Below are positions 23,801-34,750 of a stretch of 64,000 bases of DNA, piece after piece. Position numbers and translations under genes: made by a program. Under the pieces are notes generated by a model. The model did not search any database and was not told the origin of the DNA. It saw nothing but the letters and a program-made list of their open reading frames with translations. This stretch comes from Ochromonas danica (Eukaryota > Sar > Chrysophyceae > Chromulinales > Chromulinaceae): positions 184,512 to 248,511 of the forward strand of contig VKHL01000026.1 of the NCBI GenBank assembly GCA_015146655.1. The letters run 5' to 3'. Each line of letters opens with the position of its first letter. Within the stretch, counting starts at the first letter, position 1.

Positions 23801-25275
23801 CATGAATCTTGCTGCTGCTAGTGATGTGAGCATTTATGACAATATCCGCTATGTTCGTAAAGAATTCTTCTCTTCATCTCCTGGTGATCAAGTCTTAATC
23901 ATCTGTATCATCTTGGATTTGGATAATAAAGGAGAAGGTGCAGGAGATGTGCAATTCCATATTGGATCAGTCCGCCTCGATCTCTCCAATCCAGTCATGT
24001 CAGCTCTCTTGTCTCCTTTAATGTTACAAACAGTACAAGATCTGAAAAGTAATCTGTCCACGTTGTACTCCTTCTCGGCATTGTTGTCAGAGCCTATGGT
24101 GTTGATCGACTGGACAACTCGACGACCTCACGTACAAACTATCTACACACGTATACGTTTTCATGAAGAACACGAAGAAGAGTTTGGAAGTCATTTAGAT
24201 GAGTTGTCATATGCTCCTCCTTCCGAAGTGTTGCCAATGGTGACGATCGAAGAAGACGATGAGGAAGATGACGACGCAGGAAGTCTCGCCCAATCCACCA
24301 GCGAGCTGAGTCAGAGCATAGAACAACCATCTTCTCATCCTGCTGTGACCGCCTCGTTCCAACCAACAGCTAGTCAAAGCAAACCAAAGCTATTGGGTGA
24401 AGAGGGAGAGAAAGCGTTCGCATCGTATCAAGAGGCTTTGCTTCTACATCGTAACATGGCGCAGTGGTTGAGTCTCTTCTTGTCCTACTTACCCAAAGTC
24501 ATGAGCGTGTCATTCCGATTGAGTAACATTCTGATTCAATCCTTGGAAGCTAATATTCTGAGAGATCTCATTCATGCTCGTCTTCATTCTGTCTTGGATA
24601 AGTAAGACCCCTCCCCCTTATGGTCATTGTCCATTCTGTTTTAACGAAATCATTTGTTATTGTCAATGTTGTTGTTGTTATTGTTTAGGGCGGCTGGTCG
24701 CTCCAATCTGGTGGAAGAGAACTTCTTATTTGGAATCAATAGCATGAAGGGATTGCTAGCCAATCTCTTGTTAGCTTCTTTGGATCCTTCTGCTCTGGGC
24801 ACTCAGATGGCAGCGGGTATTGGCAGCGGGGCTGGAGTAGGAAGAGGAGGCAATGCGGCAGCGCAGGGTAGCAGAGGCTCCTATCGTGCTTATCAAGCCT
24901 TCCGCTCCATCAGGTATGGTGGATAAACACTGCGTGCTTATCATCATTGATAATGCTTCATTCTGTGTTGGTTATGGTAGGAAATGGGGTGTGCGCAAGA
25001 ATGGAGGCGATCAGCTCAACGATCCAGACCTTAACCACTCCGCCACCGCCACTGCCAATGGCGCTGCGACTACTTCCTCCTCAGCTAGTGCTGCCAAGGT
25101 GAAAGTCCTTCTCCCTGGTGTGGATGCCGCTTTCATGAAGTCCATGTTGCCCTTGCCAAGCCTCGCATTGCATTGGCAGCAGATGACAGTGTTGCAAGTG
25201 CCCATGTCGGACGAAACTCTTTGCCATTACTTAGCTTTCCTCTTCGCTCAGCTTTCCCCTTTCTATAAATACTAG
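20814..25275 (+). CDS. VPS13-like bridge lipid-transfer protein, compact form
   Basis: Four exons (20814-22085, 22161-24601, 24689-24913, 24981-25275) join in frame to 1410 residues. The N-terminus is a Chorein domain: SLINRFVKAALDELF, then NLNLKNLTLRPDLFD, and the KNVHIRFE strand typical of VPS13. Mid-protein acidic, Ser/Gln-rich linkers (about residues 520-850) separate predicted beta stretches. VPS13 proteins shuttle phospholipids along a hydrophobic groove at membrane contact sites. At 1410 residues this is far shorter than VPS13 (over 3000) and lacks a recognisable VAB/ATG2-C region, so it may be a separate paralogue. A hydrophobic short C-terminus (LAFLFAQLSPFYKY) ends it. Confidence 0.75.
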
Positions 25276-25445
25276 ACTAGATCTGGTCTTAGCAGATGTG
25301 ATGATTTCTGATGATTAATGATTGATGTCGTTTCGTTTCAGGTGATCGACAACTATTTACAATTATTGTAATGATCAACTAGACCTACTCTAAATGATGA
25401 CAATGACAATGGTGATGATGATGACAATGACGATGATGCTGGGGG

Positions 25446-26243
25446 TCATCGCAGTCTAGAAGGAAGGAAGGAGGTGAGGTAGAGAGTCATCAAGAGAATG
25501 ACAGGGAAGAGCAATCTCAATCGTTTCTTGTGTTCCGAGGGCAGTATGATGACTGTGGAATAGGACAAGATCGCCGACCACGTCGACCAGACCACAGCCA
25601 TCATTTGCAATAGCCAACTCAACCAGAGAGGAGGTGTAAAGAGCAGTAATAGAGCAGCAAAGGGTATCATAGGTGTGACACAGTATCCTAACAGAGCAAC
25701 ATGAAGTAACCAAGTGGAATGGAAAAACGCACGACTTATCAAATGACTGAAAAGTGATGCGATCGTCCAGATGGCAAAGATCCATACCACGTCTTTACTA
25801 CGTCCACACCATACTAGAAAGCTATAGAGAATCACGACAGAACATGGACCCCAAAAGTCAATTCTCTGTCGATTACTTGTCGCAATATATAAAGGATGGC
25901 GTTTGTAATGTCTGCCTGCTAATCGAATACAAGGACCAAGAAACATCCAGACAATGTTACGAGCGATATGGTCAGGGTCAATTTCAAGCTCTTGTAAGAG
26001 TGTCTTCTTCTCTTGTTGGGTGGTGGTGTTGTTTGGGTCATAGTCATTGCTGTTGTCATCGTCTTGGTCAGTCACATCGAAGATCCACTCAGGGAGATCA
26101 ATTCCTTTATGATCATAGGTGACAGAGGAAGAAGAAGAAGAAGGAGGAGGAGGTATAGTAGTGCTAGGAGTCACAGTAGTAGTAGCAGTAGTAGCGCTGG
26201 TGATAGGAGGAGGGATAGTCATGCTGGGAGGACTTGTTCTCAT
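25446..26243 (-). CDS. Yip1-family (YIPF) Golgi membrane protein
   Basis: Single exon, 265 residues from the ATG at 26243. A Pro/Thr/Ser-rich N-terminal cytoplasmic part is followed by five hydrophobic helices. The DFWGP motif at the head of the first helix and GYCVTPM in the middle are hallmarks of Yip1-domain proteins (DLWGP, GYxxxP). These bind Rab GTPases and act in ER-Golgi traffic. The helix count and length fit YIPF4/6-like proteins. It is head-to-head with the EngB gene, with 192 bp between starts. Confidence 0.75.
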   Translation of the reverse strand: MRTSPPSMTIPPPITSATTATTTVTPSTTIPPPPSSSSSSVTYDHKGIDLPEWIFDVTDQDDDNSNDYDPNNTTTQQEKKTLLQELEIDPDHIARNIVWMFLGPCIRLAGRHYKRHPLYIATSNRQRIDFWGPCSVVILYSFLVWCGRSKDVVWIFAIWTIASLFSHLISRAFFHSTWLLHVALLGYCVTPMIPFAALLLLFTPPLWLSWLLQMMAVVWSTWSAILSYSTVIILPSEHKKRLRLLFPVILLMTLYLTSFLPSRLR

Positions 26244-26435
26244 CAATAGTCATTCTCACCAAGTCTGGCCTGGAGATCTGGAAACCTGGAGATCTAGAGA
26301 TCTGGAACAACCTAGATAGCTAAATAGCTAGATATCTAGATAGCTAGAGGAGGGAGCCAGATGGCCAGACAAGGAGGTGATAATGAGTGATGATAGGGAA
26401 TAGGGAATTGATTGACTAACTGATTGACTATTGAC

Positions 26436-27674
26436 ATGATGAGACAACCTTCCTTCCTTCTACTGATACTTCTTCTAGTCTGTGTTAGTATAGTTGACAG
26501 CTGGATCCAATCCTTCCTAATCAAGTCATCTTCTTCTTCATTTCGTTTGTCTTCTTTTGACAGCAAGAAGTCATTCAATCCACGTGGCAGTGGCAGTGGC
26601 AGTGGCAGTGGCAGTGGTGGTCAAAACAAGAAGACCAAGTCAAAACCCAATCATCACAATCATCGCAATCGTCCTGCTACTAACACTAACTCTAAGCAGC
26701 AGTCAACTCGTAGACCTGGTACTAGACCTACTAGACCGCTAACAATCGAAAACCACCAAAACAACGAAAACAACATAAACTATGAAAATAACATAAATAG
26801 CATAAACAACAACAACAACAATAACAACAATAACAACAATCCTCCTCCGACAGGGAAGAATTACGCCACACAGACAATCCTTGGACAGAATATCATCCGA
26901 TGTCGTGACTTCTCTATAGACAGTCGAAAAGACTTCTCTTTCCTTGGATCATATAAAAGTGTAAATCAAATGCCAATCTATCCTTTACCAGAAATTGCCT
27001 TTATTGGTAGATCTAATGTAGGGAAATCATCTTTATTAAACTGTATTACAGGATCTAATAAACATATTGCAGTACAAAGTAAAATACCAGGACGTACACA
27101 AAGTATTAATATGTTTAAATGTTGTGATGCTACTACATCAGGAGGAGGAGGAGGTGGTGGTGGTGGTGATCTATGTATCTTCACAGATCTACCAGGTTAT
27201 GGTTATGCTAAACTAAGTAAAACAGCACAAGAAGAAATCTCTCTATTTGTTAATGCTTATCTGAAAGAAAGACGTAGTTTACGACTAACAGTTGTCTTAA
27301 TTGATGCAAGAAGAGAACCATTAGAGATGGATGCGGATATGATGGCTTTCTTACAGTCGATTGACATGCCTTATGCAGTCGTGGCTACGAAAGTTGATAA
27401 ACTCAAGAAGCATGAGGTGGAAGAAGCAGAAGAGAAGCTACGTCATGCTTATTCTCTCCCTCCAGGACTGCCAATTCTCTTCTCCGCTGAGACAGGACAA
27501 GGGAAGAGAGAAGTGTGGAAGAATCTACGTGATGCTTTGTTAGGACAAGGTTTGTATGCTGATTTCTTTGCTGAGGAAGATGAAGAAGATGATGATGAAG
27601 AAGAGGAAGAAGAGAGAGAGATAATAGAAGAAGGACTAGGCTACTATAGTGATCCTGAGGATCAGATCTTCTAA
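26436..27674 (+). CDS. engB: EngB/YihA GTPase with bipartite plastid leader
   Basis: Single exon, 412 residues from the ATG at 26436. It begins with a signal peptide (SFLLLILLLVCVSIVDS) followed by W and a Ser-rich basic stretch, the ER-then-plastid leader of complex algae. A disordered linker of GS repeats and Asn runs precedes the GTPase. G motifs: GRSNVGKSS (G1), DLPGYG (G3), TKVDK (G4), SAETG (G5). Bacterial EngB helps assemble the large ribosomal subunit, so a plastid-ribosome role is inferred. The C-terminus is acidic (EEDEEDDDEEEEEE). A poly-Gly insert lies just before G3. Confidence 0.88.
   Translation: MMRQPSFLLLILLLVCVSIVDSWIQSFLIKSSSSSFRLSSFDSKKSFNPRGSGSGSGSGSGGQNKKTKSKPNHHNHRNRPATNTNSKQQSTRRPGTRPTRPLTIENHQNNENNINYENNINSINNNNNNNNNNNNPPPTGKNYATQTILGQNIIRCRDFSIDSRKDFSFLGSYKSVNQMPIYPLPEIAFIGRSNVGKSSLLNCITGSNKHIAVQSKIPGRTQSINMFKCCDATTSGGGGGGGGGDLCIFTDLPGYGYAKLSKTAQEEISLFVNAYLKERRSLRLTVVLIDARREPLEMDADMMAFLQSIDMPYAVVATKVDKLKKHEVEEAEEKLRHAYSLPPGLPILFSAETGQGKREVWKNLRDALLGQGLYADFFAEEDEEDDDEEEEEEREIIEEGLGYYSDPEDQIF
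26584..26617. repeat. GTGGCA hexanucleotide repeat
   Basis: About five and a half units of a 6-bp repeat code for a Gly-Ser run in the EngB linker. An Asn-coding AAC/AAT run follows at about 26803-26838. Both are likely length-variable. Confidence 0.85.
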
Positions 27675-27799
27675 CAAGTCTTCACTCTTGTCTAACTTAC
27701 TACTAATAGACAGAAGACACTGTAGCTAAGTTATTAATGGTATTAATTACAATAGAATGAGTCACAATAGAATGAGGTACAATAGAAGGTGATCAACGA

Positions 27800-30700
27800 C
27801 TACTTACTGGTCGGTAACTTACGCGGTCGACCTCGTTTTGTCTCTTTTGGTTCAACCTTTGCCTCTCCTTCTTCTACCACTTCAGCTGCTTGTTTGCTCT
27901 TCTCTATTGCTTCCTCTGCAACCACCACGACAATGTCATTATTATCACCATCACCTTGTATAGCAGCAGCAGCAGCAGCTCCACTTTTCGCTCGACTGCC
28001 TTTGCGTCGAGTTGAAGGTGACCGAGTCTGAACTTCTTCACTACCCTCAGTCATTGTATTGGATACTGTTTGCGATGACGATGCTGCTGCTGCTGCTGAT
28101 GATGATGATGCTTTTCTCTTACGACTTGTTGGTGTCTTGCTAGTCGATGAATCAGAAGACACTTCCACTTCCACTGCTACCTCTCCCTCTCCTTCCTCCT
28201 TCACGACTTCTTCTTCTGAGGAGGTCTTCTTCTGTCTCTTCCGAGTGGATTGTTTCTTTGTTGAGCTTGTAACAACAGTCTCCTCTACTATAGCAGTCTC
28301 AGCCTTGGTCTCAATCTGTTGTTGACTATGGTGAGGCAACTGCACCTGGCGAGTGATCCACATTGCCAAAGCTTTACCTGCTTGCTCAGCTCCAAGAGAA
28401 TGAATTTGATCGAATCGAATACGATACAAAGGAACATCAGGATAACGCATATTATAGATAAACTCTTTTAATCGATCTTTACGTTGTAATTGTTGATCAG
28501 GACCATAATGGAAATCACCATCTACTTCAACAAAGGCAAAGAGTTTGTCATCATAATAGATGGCTACATCAATTGGGAAAACTCCTCCTAATCCAGAAAA
28601 TTCATTAAAAATTGAAAATTTGGATGAAAATTGTATTAAAGCTTCTTCTAATGCATTCGCAGTCATAGCATGTAGACGTGATGGAACATTTCCAGCTGGA
28701 CCTGATCGACGTCTACCTGTTAAATGTTTAAATGTCTCTTCAATTAACTTTTTACCTCCTGGTAGAACAGAAAGAAACTCAAAATAGATTGAGAATTGAT
28801 CATAATTCTCTTGGTTATATTCTGCTAATTCTAATTTTGAGAATTTCTCTAACATAACATGATGGAATGTCCATAATAATGACATTTTCTCTCTTTTGAC
28901 TGTATCAACAAGGTTGGTAGTGCTTGTAATAGTGCTAGTAGTAGTTGTTGTAGTGCTAGTAGTAGAGTAGTCATAGTCACAATCATAAGTCATCAAAGCA
29001 AAGGCATACATGATATTTGCTAATTCTTGTACACTCATTTTGTCAATTCTTGATTTAGCAACCTTTGTTAAAGCTTGTAAGACATCAAGAGAGAGATCAT
29101 CCCATCTTGCTTCTAACACACCTAAAGCATAGATTACATTTGATAACTCTTGTTGATAAGATCCTGGTAACATATGAATAAGTACTGCTTCTAATGCTTC
29201 TCTAGGAAGATAACGCCATAATGCTTCCATTTTAGCTAAACCCCATAAAGTGTTTGAAATATGTTGAGATTTATATTCTACAAATGCTGTAGGTGATGAT
29301 AAGAGATTAGCTAATGCATTACGAACTTCTTCTTTTAAACTAAACCATTTCACTTGCATTAGACCCATACCATATAAAGTATTGGATAAACTTTGATCAG
29401 TTAATTGTTTTCGTATTAACTCATTTTCAATCGCTGTAGAGACAGGTGATGGTAAATCAGACCAAAGTAAACCAAATCGACCTAATGAATAAGTTGAACA
29501 AGATAAACAAACAGGACCGTATTCTCCTAAACGAGATATAATTTGGAAGATCGCTGTTCGTAGACTAAATGGCATTTCATCCCAACTTCTTACCATATTG
29601 GTTAGACCATGAAGTAAAGAACAAATCTCTTGTTGACCAAGATTAGATTGTAATTGCACTAAACGTGTTGCAATAACATCAACAACATCAGGTCTAATCA
29701 TTCTTAATGGTGCTGACATACATCCTAATCCATACACAAAATTTGATAATTCTTGTGATGTAAATTCTTTTGCATGACGTCGAAAAGCTTCTAATAATGC
29801 ATTTTGACTATGTATTGATAATGATTCCCAAGGTACTGACATGACACCTAATGCATACACGGTATTACCAATATTTTGTGAAAAACGTGTTGGTTCAATA
29901 TATTTCCTAAAAATATTCATTAATGCTCCATTAATACTATCTTGTAAGTTTCTAGGTAAATCAATCCATTTAACACGTGCTAATGCCATTCCATAGACTG
30001 TATTGGATATTCCTTGCATTGTCATAGAAGGGAAAATCTTCATGAGTGATTCAAATAATCTATTTTGTAATTTCATATTGATTTCTACCCAAGGAGCATT
30101 CATTACACCAAACGAATACATGACATTAGCAACTTCTTGTTCATTCATAAAATGATTGGATTTCAATAAACATTCTTCCATTCGTTCTCTCACATTACTA
30201 GGTATAGAGACATATCTTATACCCATCTTAGCTAATCCAAGATAGACATTAGCATTTTGTTGACATGCTTGACGACTTCCCTCTGGAACCATAGCTTTCA
30301 AAACCATTTTAAAGACCACTTCTTGTTCTAACTCTTCTAATTGATCTACTGAGACACCAAGCAATCCTAAAGAATAGATTGTCATTGTTGCTTCTTGTGG
30401 TTCTACTTCATCAATATCTAACTGTAACTTCTTCCATAATGTACTCCAAGATGAAGAAGAAAGGAAAGTGGCAGGAAAACCAATTTTAGGTAAAGCATAG
30501 AGAATATTAGAGATCTCTCGTACATTGAATTCATCTACTACTGCATTAACCTTCTCTGCTAAGGATGAATGTATACTAGGGAATAGATCATCTTGTGTAA
30601 CCTGTGCTAGTCGAAGTCCAATGAAGGCTGTAGTTAAGTCTCTACCAGACAATCCTTGTGCATCATTTAGCTTAATTAAGGCATGTAAAATCAACTTATT

Positions 30701-31249
30701 ATGCCTTGTATCTCGTGTACTTAATCCTAACCGACCTAATGACCATATCCAATTCGCGATAGTTTTGTAACTCAACTGGTCTGTCATTTCTTCCAGCCAA
30801 GGCAATAGTGCATTGGCTAAGGTGATGTCTGTCTTTGTACGTGCTGCTAAAGCTTTCAACCATGTGATAAATCGCTCCATATCACCATTCTCCATACAAG
30901 ATTTTAATTGTTTTAATGAAGTAACAATACCATGACGTGCTCTAGGTTCAAATCTGCGTAAATCTAAAGCAATCTCTTTTTCAATAGGATCGATAAGAAT
31001 AGGTGGTAAAGAAGGTTTCATCATGATGTCTTTGATAGCATGTTCAATAGCTTGCATATCTGATTTTGGTACTTCATACTTGTTATATGCTGCTGCTGCT
31101 GTTCTTGCATGATTAGTTCGTCGACTTGGAGGATAGGCTGGTAATGCATGAAAACGATGGAAAGAATGCACAATATTAAAGACACATAGACAAAGAAAGA
31201 TAGAAAGACAGTGGAGACGATAAGAATGTAAGGATCGACAACACTTCAT
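27800..31249 (-). CDS. Plastid-targeted RAP-domain helical-repeat protein
   Basis: The frame gives 1149 residues from the ATG at 31249 (MKCCRSL), chosen because it puts a signal peptide (CLSIFLCLCVFNIVHS) followed by F at the N-terminus. About thirteen tandem repeats of roughly 40 residues with the core LSNxxYxLGxMxxxW fill residues ~200-750, resembling octotricopeptide/heptatricopeptide RNA-binding repeats. A RAP domain follows (VDVAIYY-type strand, FAFVEVDGDFHY, YRIRFDQ). Such proteins stabilise or process organelle RNAs. The tail is Lys/Ser-rich with RGRPRK, an AT-hook-like motif. A GTAAGT sits at the very end of the frame (CCGACCAGTAAGT), so a short last exon downstream is possible. Confidence 0.82.
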   Translation of the reverse strand: MKCCRSLHSYRLHCLSIFLCLCVFNIVHSFHRFHALPAYPPSRRTNHARTAAAAYNKYEVPKSDMQAIEHAIKDIMMKPSLPPILIDPIEKEIALDLRRFEPRARHGIVTSLKQLKSCMENGDMERFITWLKALAARTKTDITLANALLPWLEEMTDQLSYKTIANWIWSLGRLGLSTRDTRHNKLILHALIKLNDAQGLSGRDLTTAFIGLRLAQVTQDDLFPSIHSSLAEKVNAVVDEFNVREISNILYALPKIGFPATFLSSSSWSTLWKKLQLDIDEVEPQEATMTIYSLGLLGVSVDQLEELEQEVVFKMVLKAMVPEGSRQACQQNANVYLGLAKMGIRYVSIPSNVRERMEECLLKSNHFMNEQEVANVMYSFGVMNAPWVEINMKLQNRLFESLMKIFPSMTMQGISNTVYGMALARVKWIDLPRNLQDSINGALMNIFRKYIEPTRFSQNIGNTVYALGVMSVPWESLSIHSQNALLEAFRRHAKEFTSQELSNFVYGLGCMSAPLRMIRPDVVDVIATRLVQLQSNLGQQEICSLLHGLTNMVRSWDEMPFSLRTAIFQIISRLGEYGPVCLSCSTYSLGRFGLLWSDLPSPVSTAIENELIRKQLTDQSLSNTLYGMGLMQVKWFSLKEEVRNALANLLSSPTAFVEYKSQHISNTLWGLAKMEALWRYLPREALEAVLIHMLPGSYQQELSNVIYALGVLEARWDDLSLDVLQALTKVAKSRIDKMSVQELANIMYAFALMTYDCDYDYSTTSTTTTTTSTITSTTNLVDTVKREKMSLLWTFHHVMLEKFSKLELAEYNQENYDQFSIYFEFLSVLPGGKKLIEETFKHLTGRRRSGPAGNVPSRLHAMTANALEEALIQFSSKFSIFNEFSGLGGVFPIDVAIYYDDKLFAFVEVDGDFHYGPDQQLQRKDRLKEFIYNMRYPDVPLYRIRFDQIHSLGAEQAGKALAMWITRQVQLPHHSQQQIETKAETAIVEETVVTSSTKKQSTRKRQKKTSSEEEVVKEEGEGEVAVEVEVSSDSSTSKTPTSRKRKASSSSAAAAASSSQTVSNTMTEGSEEVQTRSPSTRRKGSRAKSGAAAAAAIQGDGDNNDIVVVVAEEAIEKSKQAAEVVEEGEAKVEPKETKRGRPRKLPTSK

Positions 31250-31430
31250 GATGAATGAACACTTGCTTTGTGTTGGCTTTGCAATCTTCTCTTCACCACA
31301 TCCATTGCATTCACAGCAGCAGCATGGCATTGCATTCAACACACGCAATACAATAATATATCACACTCACTCACTCACTCAAGTGAAAAACAGCAGCAAA
31401 ACGAATATCAGATATCACAAGAGTGATGAA
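31250..31430. promoter_or_regulatory. Short divergent promoter, RAP gene / hypothetical gene
   Basis: Only 181 bp separates the two chosen start codons. It contains CACTCACTCACTCACTC near 31365-31381. Inferred to hold both promoters. Confidence 0.35.
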
Positions 31431-33115
31431 ATGAAAGCATCTCGTGCACCAGGTCCAGTTCAATCCTATTCTATCCTTCATAATAAATCTCGTCAAGAGA
31501 ATGATATTCCTAAGTCTAGAGTGAGAGGTCCTCCAGCATCATCTACAAAGAAAGTGTCATCTAACAAAACGACGGCGGCGGACAGCGCGCAGGGCGTTCT
31601 CAAGACATTCATCGCACTTGACGACATCCCAGATTTCCCACAAGGTGATGCCTCATGGAGTTTTCCAAAGACTCAAAAACAGGAGAATACCGTTCCTTCT
31701 TCCTCTGCTGCCAGATCGTATGGCCAGCAGCAGATGTCATACTATCCACCCAGCAGCCGTGGCAGAGAGGAAGATGAGGAGGAAGAAGAAGAGCATGGTG
31801 AGGTAGAGGAAGAAGAGTATGATGAGAGAAGGAATGGTCGCAGCGACTACCCTGTGTCAAACAGTGGCTATCCTGTCTATTCAGAGAGCGAGCATGACCA
31901 GATCGACTCCGACGATGACGAGGAGCTACACACCTATCGCTCCCCTGCTAAGGAGAAGACTCCCTCTTCTAGTATCCCCATGCCCACACATGTCCCCACG
32001 GCTGCATCAGTGACTGGTAATAAGAAGATTCAAAGCCAAGTGAGTCAGTCACGTGCCCCCAATAATACCAACAGTAACAGAAGTAGCAGCAATTCCAATC
32101 CCTCTAAGTTACTCATGGGTGCAGATGGTGGAGGCCAACCTCATAAAATCGTCCTGGGCACTAGTCCAAAAGGTAATAAACTGGAAGTCAATTGGCAGGC
32201 CCCGCCTCTGCCATGTGAGCAGAAGACAAGCAGCAGTCATTCAAGTCCCTCTCCAGGGGGTGAAGATGACAAAGAAGATCCTGCTAAGAAACTTCTCTAC
32301 TTCTCTAAACAGCCTCGATCAGTCGAGTACAAGTAAGTCCTCTGTGTCCATTACTGCTATTCTGTACTAATATGCACTAATCTAATTGCCTCTTTCTCTC
32401 ACTGCTTGATGGCAGACCTTATACTCTCAAACAATACCATCTTATCAAACCAAAGGAATATGTTGAGATCAGTAAGATTCAACCAGGTAAGATCTCTCTT
32501 TTTCTTGCTATTCCAAGGGATGAATGGACCAACAATGAATACCAACTGGCCGTAGATCTGAACACAGAGGAGCTCGTAGCCAAGAGAAAGAATATGGAGC
32601 GTATAAAAGAATTCTCAAAGCAGTTGCGTGTTGTTAATCAAGATCTGATTCAGCAACAGCGCAAGCTGCCTCCTGCGACGGAACAAATCGATATTGAGAA
32701 GTCAAAGCAGAAGTTGAACAGCAAGAGACAAAAAGCTCTGGAATTTGCCAGGAATATCCCCAAGCCCGCGACAGAGAAAGGTCAACAACAGCATGGACCG
32801 ACCGGAGAATCATTGACCCACAGAGATTCAATGGGGGAATATCTGGAGGATGAAGAGGACGACTTTGGTGGCGAGCGGGCATGGGAGAAGACGAACAACT
32901 CCAGAGTGTCTCTTTCTGCAGGCAGCAGCAGATTGCCTGGCCGTGTGACTAAGAAGACTCTTCGCAGTACTTCAGTAGCTCTGGATGAAACACTTGCCGG
33001 TGTTGCAGATTATGAAGTCTCATCGCGGCTACTTGAATTGGAAGCAAGACATCAGCAGAGCAAAGCGCAAGTTGATGCGATTCGTAAAGCGTTTGGTGGT
33101 ACTCATTCAAAATGA
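31431..33115 (+). CDS. Hypothetical disordered/coiled protein
   Basis: Two exons, 31431-32332 and 32416-33115, spliced as K-P-Y-T-L-K, give 533 residues. The first 300 residues are Ser/acidic/Pro-rich and look disordered, with a run of Glu near residues 112-125. Exon 2 encodes KPYTLKQYHLIKPKEYVEI, then a charged helical segment rich in Lys/Gln. The YTLKxY element recalls a motif in some ciliary or centrosomal proteins, but this is too weak to name a family. The upstream ATG at 31251 is possible but adds sequence with no visible domain. Function unknown. Confidence 0.6.
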
Positions 33116-33260
33116 TGCTCACTGTTAGTGTATTCGAAGTTGTGAGACCATTCGTTATGCTTGCTGGTTAGTAGGCTACATGCTACGTTGTTTATATACA
33201 AGTATTATAGAGTGGGAAGAGAGTTTGTCGTGTTGTAAATTGTAAATTGCCAAGTTGTTG

Positions 33261-34311
33261 TTACAAGCTGAAATCGAAATCTTCTCCAGTAATTCGCACG
33301 GATTCCTCCCACAACTTTTGTTGCTTGGAAGTCTCCTGAGAGGCTGCATTAGTTGCTTGAACAGCAGGAGTTCCCACAGCCACGAGGTGAGGTCCGATGT
33401 AGGTATTAATAGAAGAAGATGCACGAGGATCCACAGCCGCTACAAACAGAGAAATCAAATTAAACCATCTCAGAACACACCAAAGCATGAAGATAGAGCT
33501 TACCATAGATCTGAGAGAGTGCACCATGAGCAGACTTCATCGCTACCAGGGCATTGGCATAGTCAGCCAATGGAAAGCGACCAGCCTGCAGATTAGTCGC
33601 AGAATAGCCTGGATGCACAGCTAAAACAGAAATATTTCTTGGATTACCAGCTTCACGCAGACGAGTGTTCAAATGGAAGGTGAAGAATAAGTTGGCAATC
33701 TTCGAGTTGCCATAGACTTCCCAAGGCGAGTAGTTTTCCTCAGCCTGCAGGTTCTTAAAGGGGAAGTCTGCATGAGCAAACATATGTGCACTACTAGAAT
33801 GATTGACTATTCTACCATTCTTTCTCAACGAAGGAAAGAGTAAAGCAGTTAAGAGGTAATGACCAAAGTGATTTGTTCCCACTTGTAATTCTAATCCATC
33901 CTGTGTGGTTTCTCGTTCAGGAAGTGCCATAATACCTGCATTATTAACCAAGACATCAAAGGTAGCATGCTTTGTCTGGAAAGTCTTCACAAAGCTGCGA
34001 ATTGAGGCGAAGGAAGAGAGGTCGAGAGAGTAAGTCTCTACTTTGCCTTGAGGATATTCTGCGAGGATGGACTTCTTGGCTGTGTTACAGCGACTCTCAC
34101 TTCTACATGCCAGAGCAACAACAGCATCTACTTTGGCCAGAGCTAAGGCCGTATCATATCCAAGTCCACTGTTTGCTCCAGTGATGAGAATCACCTTTCC
34201 AGCTGCTTCACTGTAGTCCAAAGGAAAATGCTCACATTGATAGGCGATATACTTGAAGAAGACACCTAATAGTACAGGTACCGCAGCAATACCAAACAAC
34301 AAAACTGCCAT
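33261..34311 (-). CDS. Short-chain dehydrogenase (retinol-dehydrogenase-like)
   Basis: Exons 34311-33504 and 33439-33261, joined across a 64-bp intron as Y-A-A-V-D-P, give 328 residues. An N-terminal hydrophobic anchor (AVLLFGIAAVPVLLGVFF) is followed by the SDR core: TGANSGLG (cofactor), NNAGIM, NHSS (catalytic Ser) and YGNSK (catalytic Tyr-Lys). The C-terminal YIGP-type end matches RDH/WWOX-like SDRs, which oxidise or reduce lipophilic alcohols/ketones with NAD(P). Probably bound to the ER membrane by the N-terminal helix. The true substrate cannot be read from sequence. Confidence 0.88.
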
Positions 34312-34750
34312 ATTTCTGGTTAATAAGGAGTCGTCCAAGACAGATCAGGAGATTGATTGTGAGGTCAGAAGGTCTGATGATGATGGGATGGAAGAAGGTT
34401 GCAGCGAAGCGTCTGCCAATGCGGTGCTGCTGGGAATATTCCCCATAACGATTCCATGGAATGCTCAATGGAATACATTGCCAACTTTGTTCATAAATCA
34501 AGTAAGACTTAATTGAGCTTAATTATTTGTAGCGGATGCAAAGCATGGGTTCTTTTAACACGGTTGTGATCTACCAAGCTTGTCACTAATCAATGCTACT
34601 ACATTGCAGTGTGGACAAGTTAACTCAGCTTGCTATACCACGCAACACAATAATAGTAGAGTGCTCACACGCAAGGTAGTACTAGTTCTGTATGGTGCAG
34701 CAGCAGCACCAATGTAGTCAGCAGGAATTTGGATCATTTCCTTCTACTTG
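34312..34750. other. Divergent intergenic region, SDR / AKR
   Basis: 439 bp between opposed start codons. No coding frame or RNA gene recognised; presumed to contain both promoters. Confidence 0.4.

Noticed and set aside
26270-26345. Possible tRNA or hairpin RNA in GATCTAGA-rich sequence
   Set aside because: It is a run of short CTAGATAGC words without a cloverleaf, T-loop or anticodon arm.
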